The notes: generated from the sequence alone by a model not told the origin. A stretch of DNA of 64,000 nucleotides from Bradyrhizobium sp. CIAT3101 (GCF_029714945.1 NZ_CP121634.1:5973001-6037000), one strand, 5' to 3'. Shown: positions 18,179 through 27,217, numbered from the stretch's first letter. Made by a program: numbers and translations.

Positions 18179-18292
18179 CTGTTTTCTCCTTGATTGCTTG
18201 TCGTCGTTTGGCGGCGCTCCGCACCGGTGGAAGGCTAGCCCGGCGTCACTGCCGTGTCGCCCTCCAAGCGGTCGAACGCCGCAGCGGTTCCA

Positions 18293-19141
18293 TCAGATGC
18301 CGATCTGTCCGACGTGGAAGCCCAGCCGGTTTTCGACATCGCCCGCGCGATGAAAACCACGCGCCATGAGCGCCTTGATCCGGGTTTGGCTCGCGGCGCG
18401 ACCAAGAGCTCCCATGAACGCGCCCCACTCCGGCTTGATTTCCTCATCCGGCGGCAGGCTTGCGACATCGACCAGACGCTTGGTCTCCGTAATCGCGTCC
18501 TTGTCGAAAGTGGCGATACGCATGGCGAGCGCCTCGACGAAGCCATCGAGTTCCGTATCCGGCATCGACCGGTTCACGTAACCATAGCGTTCGGCAAGAT
18601 CACCATGGATGTCGTCGGCGCTCAGCAGGACCTCCAGCGCACGGCCGCGGCCCATCAAGCGCGGCAACCGCGCCATCGGCCCGCCGCCAGGCACCAGGCC
18701 CGCACCGACCTCCCATTGCGACAGGATCGCCTTCTCGCGACTGGCAAAGCGCATGTCGCTTGCGAGCGCGAGCTCACTGCCGACACCGGTCGCGCGGCCC
18801 CGGATCGAGGCAATCGACACCACCGGTGCACGGCTCAGGCGCACCAGCATGTCGGGCAACGCCTGGAGCCCGGTTGGCCCCGGCGGGATGCTCAGAGAGT
18901 CCTCCAGCGGCGCCAAGAAGTCGTAATGCGTGATGAAGAAGCCTTCGACAGCACTGTCGAACACTACGACCTTCACCTGCGGATCGGTTTCGATCGCGGT
19001 GATGATGTCGTTGAGCAATGGCAGGTGCTTCGGACCAAAGATGTTCACCGGCGGCATGTCGAAGGTGACGCGCCAATATGTCGGCAGGCGCCGCTCCAGT
19101 CGGATCTGGTCTGTTGTGAAGGTGCGTTCGGGACGATTCAT
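18293..19141 (-). CDS. Enoyl-CoA hydratase/isomerase-family protein
   Basis: The protein has 282 residues with a crotonase-like core: VVVFDSAVEGFFITHYDF, RAPVVSIASIRGRATGVGSELALASDMRFAS and the oxyanion-hole segment around GAGLVPGGGPMARLPRLMGRGRALE. The Glu expected as one catalytic acid lies near GVGSELALA. CoA dependence is likely but the substrate is not evident. ATG 19141 is chosen for AGGAG eight bases upstream. It sits downstream of the epoxide hydrolase on the same strand. Confidence 0.88.
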   Translation of the reverse strand: MNRPERTFTTDQIRLERRLPTYWRVTFDMPPVNIFGPKHLPLLNDIITAIETDPQVKVVVFDSAVEGFFITHYDFLAPLEDSLSIPPGPTGLQALPDMLVRLSRAPVVSIASIRGRATGVGSELALASDMRFASREKAILSQWEVGAGLVPGGGPMARLPRLMGRGRALEVLLSADDIHGDLAERYGYVNRSMPDTELDGFVEALAMRIATFDKDAITETKRLVDVASLPPDEEIKPEWGAFMGALGRAASQTRIKALMARGFHRAGDVENRLGFHVGQIGI

Positions 19142-19206
19142 GATGTGCACTCCTGATGTGGTCTTGAAGGGCGAAGACGCGCGTAGCCCCGTGCGTCCTG
19201 CTTGCC

Positions 19207-20520
19207 TCAGATCGATTGCCGCAATGGACGGAACGCCGTGCGCATTTCGGCGCAGAACAGCGCGGGCTGCTCCCAGGCCGCGAAGTGGCCGCCCTTGTCG
19301 AGGCGGTTGTAGTGAATCAGCTTGGGATAAGCCTTCTCGGCCCAGCTACGCGGTGCGGCGTAGATCTCGTCCGGGAAGACGCTGACGGCGACCGGGATGT
19401 TCACGTGCTTGGGCGCGAAGAACACCAGCTTGTTTTCCCAGTACAAACGCGCCGACGAGACCGCCGTGTTGGTGAGCCAGTAGAGCGTGATGTTGTCGAT
19501 GACGTCATCCCGCGACAGCCCTTCGGCCTTGCCGTCGAAGGCCCGCGCGATCATCGCGGTGCTGCGCGCGTCGTGATCGAGCATCCATGACGCCAGGCCG
19601 GCCGGCGAATCGACGAGGCCATAGAGCGTCTGCGGCCGGTTCGACATCTCGATCGCGTAGCCCAGACCGTGCTTGTAGAAATCGTCGAGCTGATCGTAGG
19701 CATAATTCTCGTCCGCAGAGAGACCGGACGGCTTCGACCCGCCGGGCTGAAGCGCCTTGGCGATGTCGTCGGGAACGGTTGCCGGCATGTTGGTGTGAAT
19801 GCCGAGCAGCTCCGGCGGCGCCAGCAGCGCCATCTGCTCCGTCACCGCATTACCCCAATCGCCGCCCTGCGCAACGTAGCGATTGTAGCCGAGCCGCTTC
19901 ATCAGCACGACCCAGGCGCGTGCTACACGCTGCGGATCCCAGCCGAGCTCGGACGGCTTGCCGGAGAAGCCATGACCGGGCAGCGAGGGGATCACAAGGT
20001 CGAACGAGTCCGCGGCCTTGGCCCCATGTGCGGTCGGATCGGTCAGCGGGCCGACGATCTTCATCTGCTCGATGACCGAGCCCGGCCAGCCATGGGTCAC
20101 GATCATCGGCAAGGCATTCTCGTGCCTGGAACGCACGTGAATGAAGTGAATGTCGACGCCGTCGATCTCGGTGACGAATTGCGGCAAGGCATTCAACCGC
20201 GCTTCCATCTTGCGCCAGTCATAGTCGGATTGCCAGTAGCGCACGAGTTGCTGGACGGTCGTGAGCTGCACGCCCTGCGACTGGTCGGTGACGATCTCGC
20301 GATCCGGCCAGCGTGTCGCTGCGAGACGGCGGCGCAGATCGAGCAGATCTTCCTCAGGCACGTTGACGTGGAATGGACGGATTGCGCCGCTTGCGGCGGC
20401 CTTCGCCGGATGCGTCGGAAACAGGCTCGCCGTGCTTGCTGCAACAGCTATCATCGCGGCCTGGCCCAGCAGTTGACGGCGGTCGGGGTTCATCATGTCG
20501 GCTCGTGTTTGCATCGTCAT
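19207..20520 (-). CDS. Epoxide hydrolase (EHN-type), Tat-exported alpha/beta hydrolase
   Basis: This 437-residue protein starts with a twin-arginine-like signal (NPDRRQLLGQAAMIAVAASTAS). The epoxide-hydrolase N-terminal domain follows (IRPFHVNVPEEDLLDLRRRL), then the alpha/beta core: HGWPGSVIEQ (oxyanion hole), GGDWGNAVTEQ (nucleophile Asp) and DKGGHFAAWEQP (catalytic His). It would hydrolyse epoxides outside the cytoplasm. ATG 20520 follows GGGAG. A three-unit TAAC operator (20620-20647) lies 100 bases upstream and reads towards this gene. Confidence 0.92.
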   Translation of the reverse strand: MTMQTRADMMNPDRRQLLGQAAMIAVAASTASLFPTHPAKAAASGAIRPFHVNVPEEDLLDLRRRLAATRWPDREIVTDQSQGVQLTTVQQLVRYWQSDYDWRKMEARLNALPQFVTEIDGVDIHFIHVRSRHENALPMIVTHGWPGSVIEQMKIVGPLTDPTAHGAKAADSFDLVIPSLPGHGFSGKPSELGWDPQRVARAWVVLMKRLGYNRYVAQGGDWGNAVTEQMALLAPPELLGIHTNMPATVPDDIAKALQPGGSKPSGLSADENYAYDQLDDFYKHGLGYAIEMSNRPQTLYGLVDSPAGLASWMLDHDARSTAMIARAFDGKAEGLSRDDVIDNITLYWLTNTAVSSARLYWENKLVFFAPKHVNIPVAVSVFPDEIYAAPRSWAEKAYPKLIHYNRLDKGGHFAAWEQPALFCAEMRTAFRPLRQSI

Positions 20521-20619
20521 TTTGGATCTCCCTGGCTCTGGTCTGTGACGTTGACCGAAATTCGAGATCGACAAATCGGTTCGTCCTGAAAAACAGATTG
20601 GCTCAGACACCGGCCGTTG

Positions 20620-20647
20620 GCTCGTTATGGATTGTTAGGCTGCGTTA
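20620..20647 (-). promoter_or_regulatory. TAAC array S1 upstream of the epoxide hydrolase gene
   Basis: On the minus strand three units start exactly 10 bases apart: TAACGCAGCC, TAACAATCCA and TAACGAGC. The last ends 100 bases before the epoxide hydrolase start. S1 closely resembles S2. Confidence 0.7.
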
Positions 20648-20776
20648 GCCGTTGCGAGTCGCCGTGCCGCAGCGCTGCAAGTTGACGAGGGACGATCTTC
20701 GGGACCTAAACGCATCACGGCGCGCGATGAACCATCGCGCGCCGTGACCATCGATCCAGCCATCCATGCTCGCGAT

Positions 20777-21466
20777 TTAGGTCGGCAGCGGCTGGCCCGC
20801 TTGCTCGCGCACGATGTAATCGGCGTACCAGTCCTGCCAGTTCTCGTCGTGCACGCCGGTGCGCTTCTCGTGCTCACCATGCGCCGCCGCCGCGCGGCGC
20901 AACGCGCGCGCAAGTTCGCTTGACGAGGTGAATGTGGTGTCCGTCGTATCGATACGACCGGGCAGCCGCGTGGTGATTTCCTGGAATAGCCAACCGTTGC
21001 CGTCGGGATCCCTGAAAGAAGCAAACGAGCTGTAGCTGCCGCGTTTCGGATCAGCGCCGTTGAGCCGGACAGTGCCGAAGAGATACGGCTCGTCCGTTCC
21101 GGCGTGAACATCGCCGCCACCATGGAAGGATTCGCTGATCTTGACGCCACGCGCGAGCAAATCCTGCCGTGCCGCTTCGAGATCGGAGACGATCAGATAC
21201 AAGCCTTGCGCCGAACCGGGCGCCGCTGGCGTGACATTCTTGCCGAAGATCACCGAACAGGCCGAGCCCGGCGGCGTGAACTGGATCACGCGCCAACCGT
21301 CTCCCGAGGCGAAGTCGGCATCCAGCCTCCAGCCCAGATTCGCATAGAAGGCTTTCGCGCGATCCACATCCGACACGGGGATCACGACGACCTCGAGCTT
21401 GAGGTCGACTGTGCGCGATTTCGCTGACTGGGCGTCGGCGGGACGATTGATCTCGGTGGTGGTCAT
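20777..21466 (-). CDS. VOC (glyoxalase/bleomycin-resistance fold) family protein
   Basis: The protein has 229 residues. LKLEVVVIPVSDVDRAKAFYANLGWRLD and YLIVSDLEAARQDLLARGVKI are the two beta-alpha-beta modules, ending in FRDPDGNGWLFQEIT, a typical VOC metal-site strand. A C-terminal extension of about 50 residues follows (ELARALRRAAAAHGEHEKRTG). ATG 21466 follows AGGGAG. The array S2 lies 84 bases upstream. A decayed copy of the C-terminal part of this gene type is found at 27218-27415. Confidence 0.9.
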   Translation of the reverse strand: MTTTEINRPADAQSAKSRTVDLKLEVVVIPVSDVDRAKAFYANLGWRLDADFASGDGWRVIQFTPPGSACSVIFGKNVTPAAPGSAQGLYLIVSDLEAARQDLLARGVKISESFHGGGDVHAGTDEPYLFGTVRLNGADPKRGSYSSFASFRDPDGNGWLFQEITTRLPGRIDTTDTTFTSSSELARALRRAAAAHGEHEKRTGVHDENWQDWYADYIVREQAGQPLPT

Positions 21467-21549
21467 GTCGAACTCCCTGATTTGAGGTACGGGCTCGCGA
21501 CCGAGACCCGCTTCTGAGACCACGACTTTCGCGAAAGTTCGGGAATAAT

Positions 21550-21577
21550 GCTCGTTATGGGATGTTATTGCTCGTTA
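21550..21577 (-). promoter_or_regulatory. TAAC array S2 upstream of the VOC gene
   Basis: Minus-strand units at exact 10-base steps are TAACGAGCAA, TAACATCCCA and TAACGAGC. The array ends 84 bases before ATG 21466 and lies between the stop of the kinase gene and the VOC start. Confidence 0.7.
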
Positions 21578-21601
21578 GCGATTGCGAGCGCGGCCGCTTC
21601 C

Positions 21602-22273
21602 TCAGGCGACAGCGAGCGGCATTGCTATCGTCACGCGTGTGCCGCCCTGCCCGGCCTCGCCCTGCATCCGGGCATCGATGCTGCGCGCCAGGCCTTCCAG
21701 GATCCGGCTGCCGGCACCCTGAAGCGGCCCGGTCGCGCCGACACCATTGTCGGTGACCGCGCAGAGCCAACCGCCCTCGCGGCTCGCCACCTCGATGCGG
21801 ATCAGCGCACCCTTCTTGTTCGGAAAGGCATGCTTTGCCGCATTCGTGACCAGCTCCGTCAGCATCAGTGCAAGCCGGTGACACTGCCAAGCCGGCAGGG
21901 CGCCGCTCTCGATCGATGCCTCGCAGCGGACACCCGCCGGTTCCAGCACCGCCTCCGACAGTGCTCCGCAAAGCCCTCCGAAGAAAGCCTCGATGGAGAC
22001 CATCGCAAGATCGTCATTGTCGGACAGAAGTTGGTAGAGCCGGCCGAAGGCAACGATGCGCCGCTCCAGCCGGTCAACGGCGACCGACATGTCCCTGGTC
22101 CCCGCCCGCGTGAAGTCGCGGCGGACTGACGCACCCAGGAGCGTCAGGGTGTTCTTCATGCGATGGTGCGACTCGCGCAGCACGAGTTCCCAATCACGCG
22201 AGACATCGTCGAGACTGGCGACAAAGTGAGATCGAACGCGCCGGTCGTTCGTCCGAGAGCTGATTTCGGGCAT
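21602..22273 (-). CDS. HisKA_2/HWE-type sensor histidine kinase, no sensor domain
   Basis: This 223-residue cytoplasmic protein has the HisKA_2 phosphoacceptor motif ESHHRMKNTL near residues 34-43, then a HATPase domain with ELVTNAAKHAFPNKKGA (N box) and VTDNGVGA. The Gly-rich lid is short. There is no membrane segment, PAS or GAF domain, so its input must come from another protein or from general cell state. No partner response regulator is adjacent. GGGGGAGG precedes ATG 22273. Array S3 lies 66 bases upstream. Confidence 0.88.
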   Translation of the reverse strand: MPEISSRTNDRRVRSHFVASLDDVSRDWELVLRESHHRMKNTLTLLGASVRRDFTRAGTRDMSVAVDRLERRIVAFGRLYQLLSDNDDLAMVSIEAFFGGLCGALSEAVLEPAGVRCEASIESGALPAWQCHRLALMLTELVTNAAKHAFPNKKGALIRIEVASREGGWLCAVTDNGVGATGPLQGAGSRILEGLARSIDARMQGEAGQGGTRVTIAMPLAVA

Positions 22274-22338
22274 GATAGCCTCCCCCGTTGGAAATAGGCC
22301 TAACTCGAGAACTATACTGATACAGTCGCGCGGCTCAC

Positions 22339-22366
22339 GCTCGTTAGACGTTGCAAGATTGTGTTA
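22339..22366 (-). promoter_or_regulatory. TAAC array S3 upstream of the kinase gene
   Basis: Minus-strand units are TAACACAATC, TTGCAACGTC and TAACGAGC. The outer two start 20 bases apart. The degenerate middle unit resembles the first unit of S4 (TTGCAACTCC). It could also serve R2, which starts on the other side. Confidence 0.6.
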
Positions 22367-22449
22367 TGATCGCCTGCGCATGACGGCGGCAAAACATGAC
22401 TGCTGCTTGGAGCATTCCGACACTGACGGACTTTTCCCGATCACGGCAT

Positions 22450-22570
22450 AAGCCGTTCGCGTTTAAGCGAAATTTGTAGCGTTTCGTTCGAGCAATCCTG
22501 CGTGTGTTGCTCGATTTCGCCGCTTTCGACCGATTTACTCACGGTCTCGTTCTGGTAGATCAAACAGACA
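22450..22570 (+). promoter_or_regulatory. Conserved promoter region of R2, shared with R1
   Basis: It matches 8841-8970 upstream of R1: AAGCC.TTC....TTAAGCGA.ATTT from 22450, and GCTTTCGACC..TTTACT followed by TCGTTCTGGTAGAT from 22522 to 22560. TTTACT (22534) is 69 bases before GTG 22603. Confidence 0.55.
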
Positions 22571-22602
22571 GAAGCACTTTCCTTTCATCGGAATCATGGC
22601 GC

Positions 22603-25440
22603 GTGCCGGACACCAACGACCAGGACTCAGCCATTTCCTTCGGGGCCTTTCGGCTGCTTCCCCGGGCGCGGCTGCTCGAGAAGGATGGCGTGCCGCTTCA
22701 TCTTGGCGGACGTGCGCTCGACATCCTGATTTTTCTCGCGGAACGTGCCGGCGAGGTGATCGACAAGCGGGAATTGGTCAAGCGGATCTGGGCCGATGTG
22801 AATGTCGATGAGGGCAGCCTGCGTTTTCACATCACGTCCCTGCGCAAAGCGCTGGGCGATGGCGGCGAAGGCTCCCGTTACGTCGTCAACGTGCCCGGCC
22901 GCGGCTATTGTTTCGCCGCGCCGCTGCTTCGCGCCGCGCCTGCGGAGAGCCGGCCACACGCGCCAGTGTCCCAGGTCCGGTCCATACCTGCCCCGCTCGC
23001 GAGGATGATCGGCCGAGACGACGCCGTCGAGAAGATCGCGGCTGAATTGTCCCTGCATCGGTTCGTCACCATCGTCGGCCCCGGCGGCATCGGCAAGACC
23101 TCGGTCGCACTTGCGGTCGCGCATGGTCAGCATACGGAATTCGAGGGGCAGGTCTGCTTTGTCGATTTCGGCGCGCTGACGGAGCCGCGGCTCGTTCCCG
23201 GCACGATTGCCGCCGCGCTTGGCCTGACCGTCAATTCCGACGACCCGATCCCGGGGTTGCTGACGTCATTGCGCAACCGCCGGACGCTGCTCGTCCTCGA
23301 CAGCTGCGAGCACATCATCGACGAGCTCGCTCCGCTGGCGGAGCGCATGGTGCGGGAAGCCGAGGGACTGCATGTTCTCGCCACCAGCCGCGAGTCCTTT
23401 CGCACCGAGGGCGAACGGGTGTACCGGCTGTTTCCGCTGGATTGTCCGCCGCAACGCGACGGGCTCAGCATGGCCGACATTCTGGCCTATCCGGCGAGCC
23501 AGCTTTTCGTCGAGCGGATTGCCGAAAGCCTCAGCGAATTCGAGCTCAGTGAAGAGGATGCGCCGCTCGTCGCCGATATCTGCCGGCGTCTGGACGGCAT
23601 TGCCCTTGCGATCGAGCTTGCCGCCGGACGGGTCAATGCCTACGGGATCGCCGGCACGGCCTCGCTGCTCGACAGCCGTTTCTCGCTTCTGTGGCGGGGG
23701 CGCCGCACCGCTATACCCCGGCACCAGACGCTGAGCGCGGCGCTGAGCTGGAGCTACGACCTCCTGCCCCAGGCCGAGAGCGCGACATTGCGCGGCCTGT
23801 CGGCATTCGTCGGGCCGTTCACGCTCGAAGCTGCGCTCGCGGTCGCCGCATCTCAGGGCATCGACGAGGCCGAAGCGGTCGAGGCGATCTCGAATTTGCT
23901 GTCGAAATCCCTGATTGCGACGTCGCCGGCAGAACGACGTCTGAGATACCGCCTGCTCGATACGACCCGCGCCTTCGTGGGCGACAAGCTCATCGAGAGC
24001 GGAGAAGCGGCCCGCGTGGCGCGCGCCCACGCGGAATATTTCCGCGACTTCCTGCACGACATTTCCGTGAAATCGACGGGCATGCAGAGCGCGGGCGGCT
24101 TCCTGCCCTATGCCGACCATCTGCCGAATGTGCGGGCCGCGCTAACCTGGAGCTTCTCGGAGCACGGCGACCGCGCGCTCGCCGTCGACCTGGCCGCTTC
24201 GGCCGCGCAGTTCTTCCTCGAGCTGACATTGCTGACGGAATGCCATAGCTGGACCCAGCAGGCCCTCGCCTCGGCCGATCATTTCGACAGTCGCAAGGAA
24301 ATGACTTTGCAGGCGGCGCTCGGCGTCTCCGTGATGTTCACGCAAGGCAATACGGACGGCGTCCGGTCGGCCTTCACGCGAAGCCTGCAACTGGCCGAGG
24401 CCCTCGACGACCTGCACTGGCAGCTCTGGCTATTGCGCGGACTGCACATCTACCTGACCCGCGTCGGAGATTTTCACGGCGCGCTCGGCACCGGCATACA
24501 GGGCGAAGGCGTCGCCAGGAAGCTGAACGACCCCACCAGCACCCTAAACGTCGAATGGATGCTGGGCGTGGCGCATCATCTGATCGGGAATCAGGACAAG
24601 GCCGTTCAGTTTTGCGAGAGCGCGATGGTGCACAATCCGGGCTCGCAGCGACTGAATATCGGCCATCTCGGCTATGACGACCGCATTGTCGCGCTGGTCG
24701 CCCTGGCGCGTGGGCTCTGGCTCAGCGGCCGGCCCGATCGTGCCATCGAGGCGGCGCGATACACGGTGCGCCAGGCCGAGCAGCTCGAGCAACCCCTGAC
24801 GCTCGGCATTTCCCTGATCTGGACCATCTACGTGTTTCTGTGGGTCGGCGACTGGGCCAGCGCCGAAAGCCTGATCGATCGGCTGATCGACCATTCCGCA
24901 CGGCACTTCCTCGGCCCTTATCACGCCGTCGGCATTGGCCAGAAGGGCGAACTCCTGCTCCGCCGCGGGGACATCGCCACCGGCATCGAGCATCTCCGCC
25001 GCAGCCAGGCGACCCTGTACGCCACGCGGCACCGGATCATGACCACAGTGTTTGCAACGGCGCTCGCGGAAGGCCTGGCGGCCCAGAACGAGTCCGAGGA
25101 GGCTTTGCGCACGATCGACGAAGCCATCGCCCAAATCGGCGATCACGGCGAATCCTTCGACATGCCGGAAATGCTCCGGGTCAAGGCGGACATCCTGGTC
25201 CAATCCGCGAGGGCAACGGAGGCCGAAACCTGTCTCCAGCAATCGCTTGCCTTGTCGCGCCGGCAATGCGCGCGCGGCTGGGAGCTGCGGGGGGCCATGA
25301 GCCTCGCCCGCGTCTGGCAGCGGGCCGGACGAAAGGGCGATGCGCAGGCCCTGCTCGCGCCGCTGGTCGGGCAATATCAGGAAGGCCTGTCGAGCCGCGA
25401 CCTGGTCGCGGCCAAGGGGCTCCTGAACGCGCTGAATTAG
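22603..25440 (+). CDS. R2: winged-helix / STAND ATPase / TPR transcriptional regulator, close paralogue of R1
   Basis: The protein has 945 residues from GTG 22603, chosen because it aligns with the R1 start and length. An upstream in-frame start at 22504 would add 33 residues inside the conserved promoter region. The domains are a winged helix (about 11-106; DKRELVKRIWADVNVDEGSLRFHI), a STAND NTPase with GPGGIGKT (about 159-166) and LLVLDSCEH, and a TPR-like C-terminal half. Similarity to R1 is visible along the whole length and is strongest in the winged helix and ATPase. It is divergent from the HisKA_2 kinase, and genes on both sides carry TAAC arrays, making R2 a prime candidate to bind them. 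Confidence 0.88.
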   Translation: MPDTNDQDSAISFGAFRLLPRARLLEKDGVPLHLGGRALDILIFLAERAGEVIDKRELVKRIWADVNVDEGSLRFHITSLRKALGDGGEGSRYVVNVPGRGYCFAAPLLRAAPAESRPHAPVSQVRSIPAPLARMIGRDDAVEKIAAELSLHRFVTIVGPGGIGKTSVALAVAHGQHTEFEGQVCFVDFGALTEPRLVPGTIAAALGLTVNSDDPIPGLLTSLRNRRTLLVLDSCEHIIDELAPLAERMVREAEGLHVLATSRESFRTEGERVYRLFPLDCPPQRDGLSMADILAYPASQLFVERIAESLSEFELSEEDAPLVADICRRLDGIALAIELAAGRVNAYGIAGTASLLDSRFSLLWRGRRTAIPRHQTLSAALSWSYDLLPQAESATLRGLSAFVGPFTLEAALAVAASQGIDEAEAVEAISNLLSKSLIATSPAERRLRYRLLDTTRAFVGDKLIESGEAARVARAHAEYFRDFLHDISVKSTGMQSAGGFLPYADHLPNVRAALTWSFSEHGDRALAVDLAASAAQFFLELTLLTECHSWTQQALASADHFDSRKEMTLQAALGVSVMFTQGNTDGVRSAFTRSLQLAEALDDLHWQLWLLRGLHIYLTRVGDFHGALGTGIQGEGVARKLNDPTSTLNVEWMLGVAHHLIGNQDKAVQFCESAMVHNPGSQRLNIGHLGYDDRIVALVALARGLWLSGRPDRAIEAARYTVRQAEQLEQPLTLGISLIWTIYVFLWVGDWASAESLIDRLIDHSARHFLGPYHAVGIGQKGELLLRRGDIATGIEHLRRSQATLYATRHRIMTTVFATALAEGLAAQNESEEALRTIDEAIAQIGDHGESFDMPEMLRVKADILVQSARATEAETCLQQSLALSRRQCARGWELRGAMSLARVWQRAGRKGDAQALLAPLVGQYQEGLSSRDLVAAKGLLNALN

Positions 25441-25475
25441 GAGCATCTTCAACGGGATACCGTGCCACTGGGCTC

Positions 25476-25503
25476 TTGCAACTCCTAACAACTTCTAACA
25501 CGC
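25476..25503 (+). promoter_or_regulatory. TAAC array S4 upstream of the 25559 gene
   Basis: Units at 10-base steps are TTGCAACTCC (degenerate), TAACAACTTC and TAACACGC. The array ends 55 bases before ATG 25559 and lies just after the R2 stop codon. Confidence 0.65.
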
Positions 25504-25558
25504 CAAGCCGCCCCCGCCCCGCCATGGTGACGACAATTCATGGTGGATGCAGTGAGAC

Positions 25559-26266
25559 ATGGCACTTCTTGACGATGCGATCGACGCCTGCGGGGGCTTG
25601 GCCCGCTGGAACAGCTTGAGCCGGTTCACGCTGCATCTTTCCGTTGGTGGGGCCCTGTTCTCCGACGCCGGACATGCGCGCGAATTCAAGGACGTCACCG
25701 CGGAGGGATCGACGCGGACGCAATCGGTCCGCTTCACCGGCATCACCGGCGGCGAGCGGTCCGGCGCGTTTGCGCCCGACGCGATCACGATCGAAAGCCT
25801 CGATGGCCAGGTGCTGCGGACCTGGCGCAACCCCAGTCTTGCCTTCCCGACCAATGGCACACACGCGCTGGCGGACGAACTGCATCTGGTCTTCTTCTGC
25901 GGCGTCCAGATCTGGAACTATCTCACCACGCCGTTCCTCCTCGCCCGTCCCGACGTCGCGATCGAGGAGCTGCCGCCGTGGCAGGAGAACAGTGAGACCT
26001 GGCGGCGCCTACGCGCGCAATTCCCGCCGGGCCTGATCAGCTTCGCGTCCGAGCAAGTCTTCTATTTCGACGGCAGCGCGTTGCAGAGACGGACCGATCA
26101 CGATCTGCTTGGCGCACGTGTCGCGCACTACTCCTGGGCCCACGAGAGCTTCAACGGCATCGTGGTTCCAACCCTTCGGCGCACGCTGACGCTGCAACCC
26201 GAAGGCGCGGTCGTCGCCAAGCCAGTGCTGATCGACGTCGAAATCTTCGACGCCGTCTTCGAATAA
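25559..26266 (+). CDS. Uncharacterised protein, paralogue of the 28551 gene
   Basis: I do not recognise a named family. The 235-residue protein has no signal peptide or membrane segment. It begins ALLDDAIDACGGLARWN and contains WNYLTTPFLLARPDV, LPPWQENSETWRRLRAQFP and EQVFYFD, ending in beta-rich sequence. The same segments, in the same order, occur in the protein at 28551 (IEAHGGLSRWN, WTYLTTPFLLAMDG, IAPWREGAEIWRGLRASFP, EQDFYFG). The N-terminal pattern is reminiscent of LolA-like beta-sandwich proteins that bind lipids, but that is a guess. It lies between R2 and the DJ-1 gene and is preceded by array S4. Confidence 0.8.
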   Translation: MALLDDAIDACGGLARWNSLSRFTLHLSVGGALFSDAGHAREFKDVTAEGSTRTQSVRFTGITGGERSGAFAPDAITIESLDGQVLRTWRNPSLAFPTNGTHALADELHLVFFCGVQIWNYLTTPFLLARPDVAIEELPPWQENSETWRRLRAQFPPGLISFASEQVFYFDGSALQRRTDHDLLGARVAHYSWAHESFNGIVVPTLRRTLTLQPEGAVVAKPVLIDVEIFDAVFE

Positions 26267-26312
26267 CGACGCGAACGGCAACAAGCCTGACCAACACGGC
26301 CCTCTCACCACC

Positions 26313-26334
26313 TAACAATACATAACGGGCTAAC
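26313..26334 (+). promoter_or_regulatory. TAAC array S5 upstream of the DJ-1/PfpI gene
   Basis: TAACAATACA and TAACGGGC start 10 bases apart (26313, 26323); a further TAAC follows at 26331 with 8-base spacing. It lies about 130 bases before ATG 26465. Confidence 0.6.
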
Positions 26335-26464
26335 AGCCCGGCCCGGGTGCAGATTGCGTCTCACCAGCAGCGAACAACGTTGCGGGCTCGAACGAGACCT
26401 ACGCCGGCGCAGTTCCGTCGCGACGGGCTGCGTCATCCAGCGAACGCAATCACGGGAGACAGCT

Positions 26465-27163
26465 ATGAAAGTATTGATGGTCATCACCTCGCACGACGAG
26501 TTGGGCAACACCGGACGCAAGACCGGTTTCTGGCTCGAGGAGCTTGCGGCGCCCTATTTCGTCTTCAAGGATTCCGGGGCCGAGATCACACTCGCCTCGC
26601 CGAAGGGCGGTCGTCCGCCGCTCGATCCCAAGAGCAACGAGCCCGAGTTCCGCACGGACCTCACGCTCCGCTTCGAGAAGGACGCTGCCGCCGAAGCACA
26701 GCTCGACAAGACGGTTCGCCTCGACAGCGTCAGGCAGGAAGACTTCGACACCGTGTTCTATCCCGGCGGCCACGGCCCAATGTGGGATCTCGCCGAGGAC
26801 AAGGATTCGGCCAAGCTGATCGAGTCCTTCATCGCCGCCGGCAAGACGATCGCGGTGGTCTGCCACTCCACCGGCGCGCTACGCCACGTCAAGGCGCCGA
26901 ACGGCAAGCTGCTGGTCGAAGGCAAGGAAGTGACGGGCTTCACCAACGGTGAAGAGGAAGAGGTGGGGCTCACCAAGGTCGTGCCCTTCCTCGTCGAGGA
27001 CGAGATGCTCAAGCTCGGTGCCGTCTTCTCGAAGACCGCCAATTGGGGCGTTCACGTCGTCAAGGACGGCCTCCTGATCACCGGCCAGAACCCGCACTCG
27101 TCCGGTCCGGCGGCACAGGCACTGCTCGCTGCACTGGCCCAGCAGGCCAAGTCGGCCGCCTAA
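26465..27163 (+). CDS. DJ-1/PfpI-family protein (Hsp31-like type 1 glutamine amidotransferase domain)
   Basis: The protein has 232 residues. It starts KVLMVITSHDELGNTGRKTGFWLEELAAPY, with the conserved Glu of the DJ-1 site near residues 25-26. The nucleophile elbow is AVVCHSTGAL with Cys133. GGHGPMWDL and NWGVHVVKDGLLITGQNPHSS complete the fold. Members act as glyoxalases, chaperones or deglycases, which fits a methylglyoxal or electrophile response alongside the VOC protein. ATG 26465 follows GGGAGA. Array S5 is upstream and a strong hairpin follows at 27176. Confidence 0.92.
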   Translation: MKVLMVITSHDELGNTGRKTGFWLEELAAPYFVFKDSGAEITLASPKGGRPPLDPKSNEPEFRTDLTLRFEKDAAAEAQLDKTVRLDSVRQEDFDTVFYPGGHGPMWDLAEDKDSAKLIESFIAAGKTIAVVCHSTGALRHVKAPNGKLLVEGKEVTGFTNGEEEEVGLTKVVPFLVEDEMLKLGAVFSKTANWGVHVVKDGLLITGQNPHSSGPAAQALLAALAQQAKSAA

Positions 27164-27175
27164 GCACGCGCTCCA

Positions 27176-27200
27176 GGAGAGGTGCAACGAGCACCTCTCC
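27176..27200 (+). terminator. Hairpin after the DJ-1/PfpI gene
   Basis: GGAGAGGTGC (27176-27185) and GCACCTCTCC (27191-27200) form a perfect 10-base-pair stem with loop AACGA, 12 bases after the stop codon. No long T-run follows. Confidence 0.6.
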
Positions 27201-27217
27201 ATCCCCTTCAAAATTGA

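Larger units (their letters stand above)
22274..22602. other. Divergent intergenic region between the HisKA_2 kinase and R2
   Basis: This 329-base region has no gene. It carries array S3 (22339-22366), reading towards the kinase, and the R1-like promoter region (22450-22570), reading towards R2. Confidence 0.7.
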
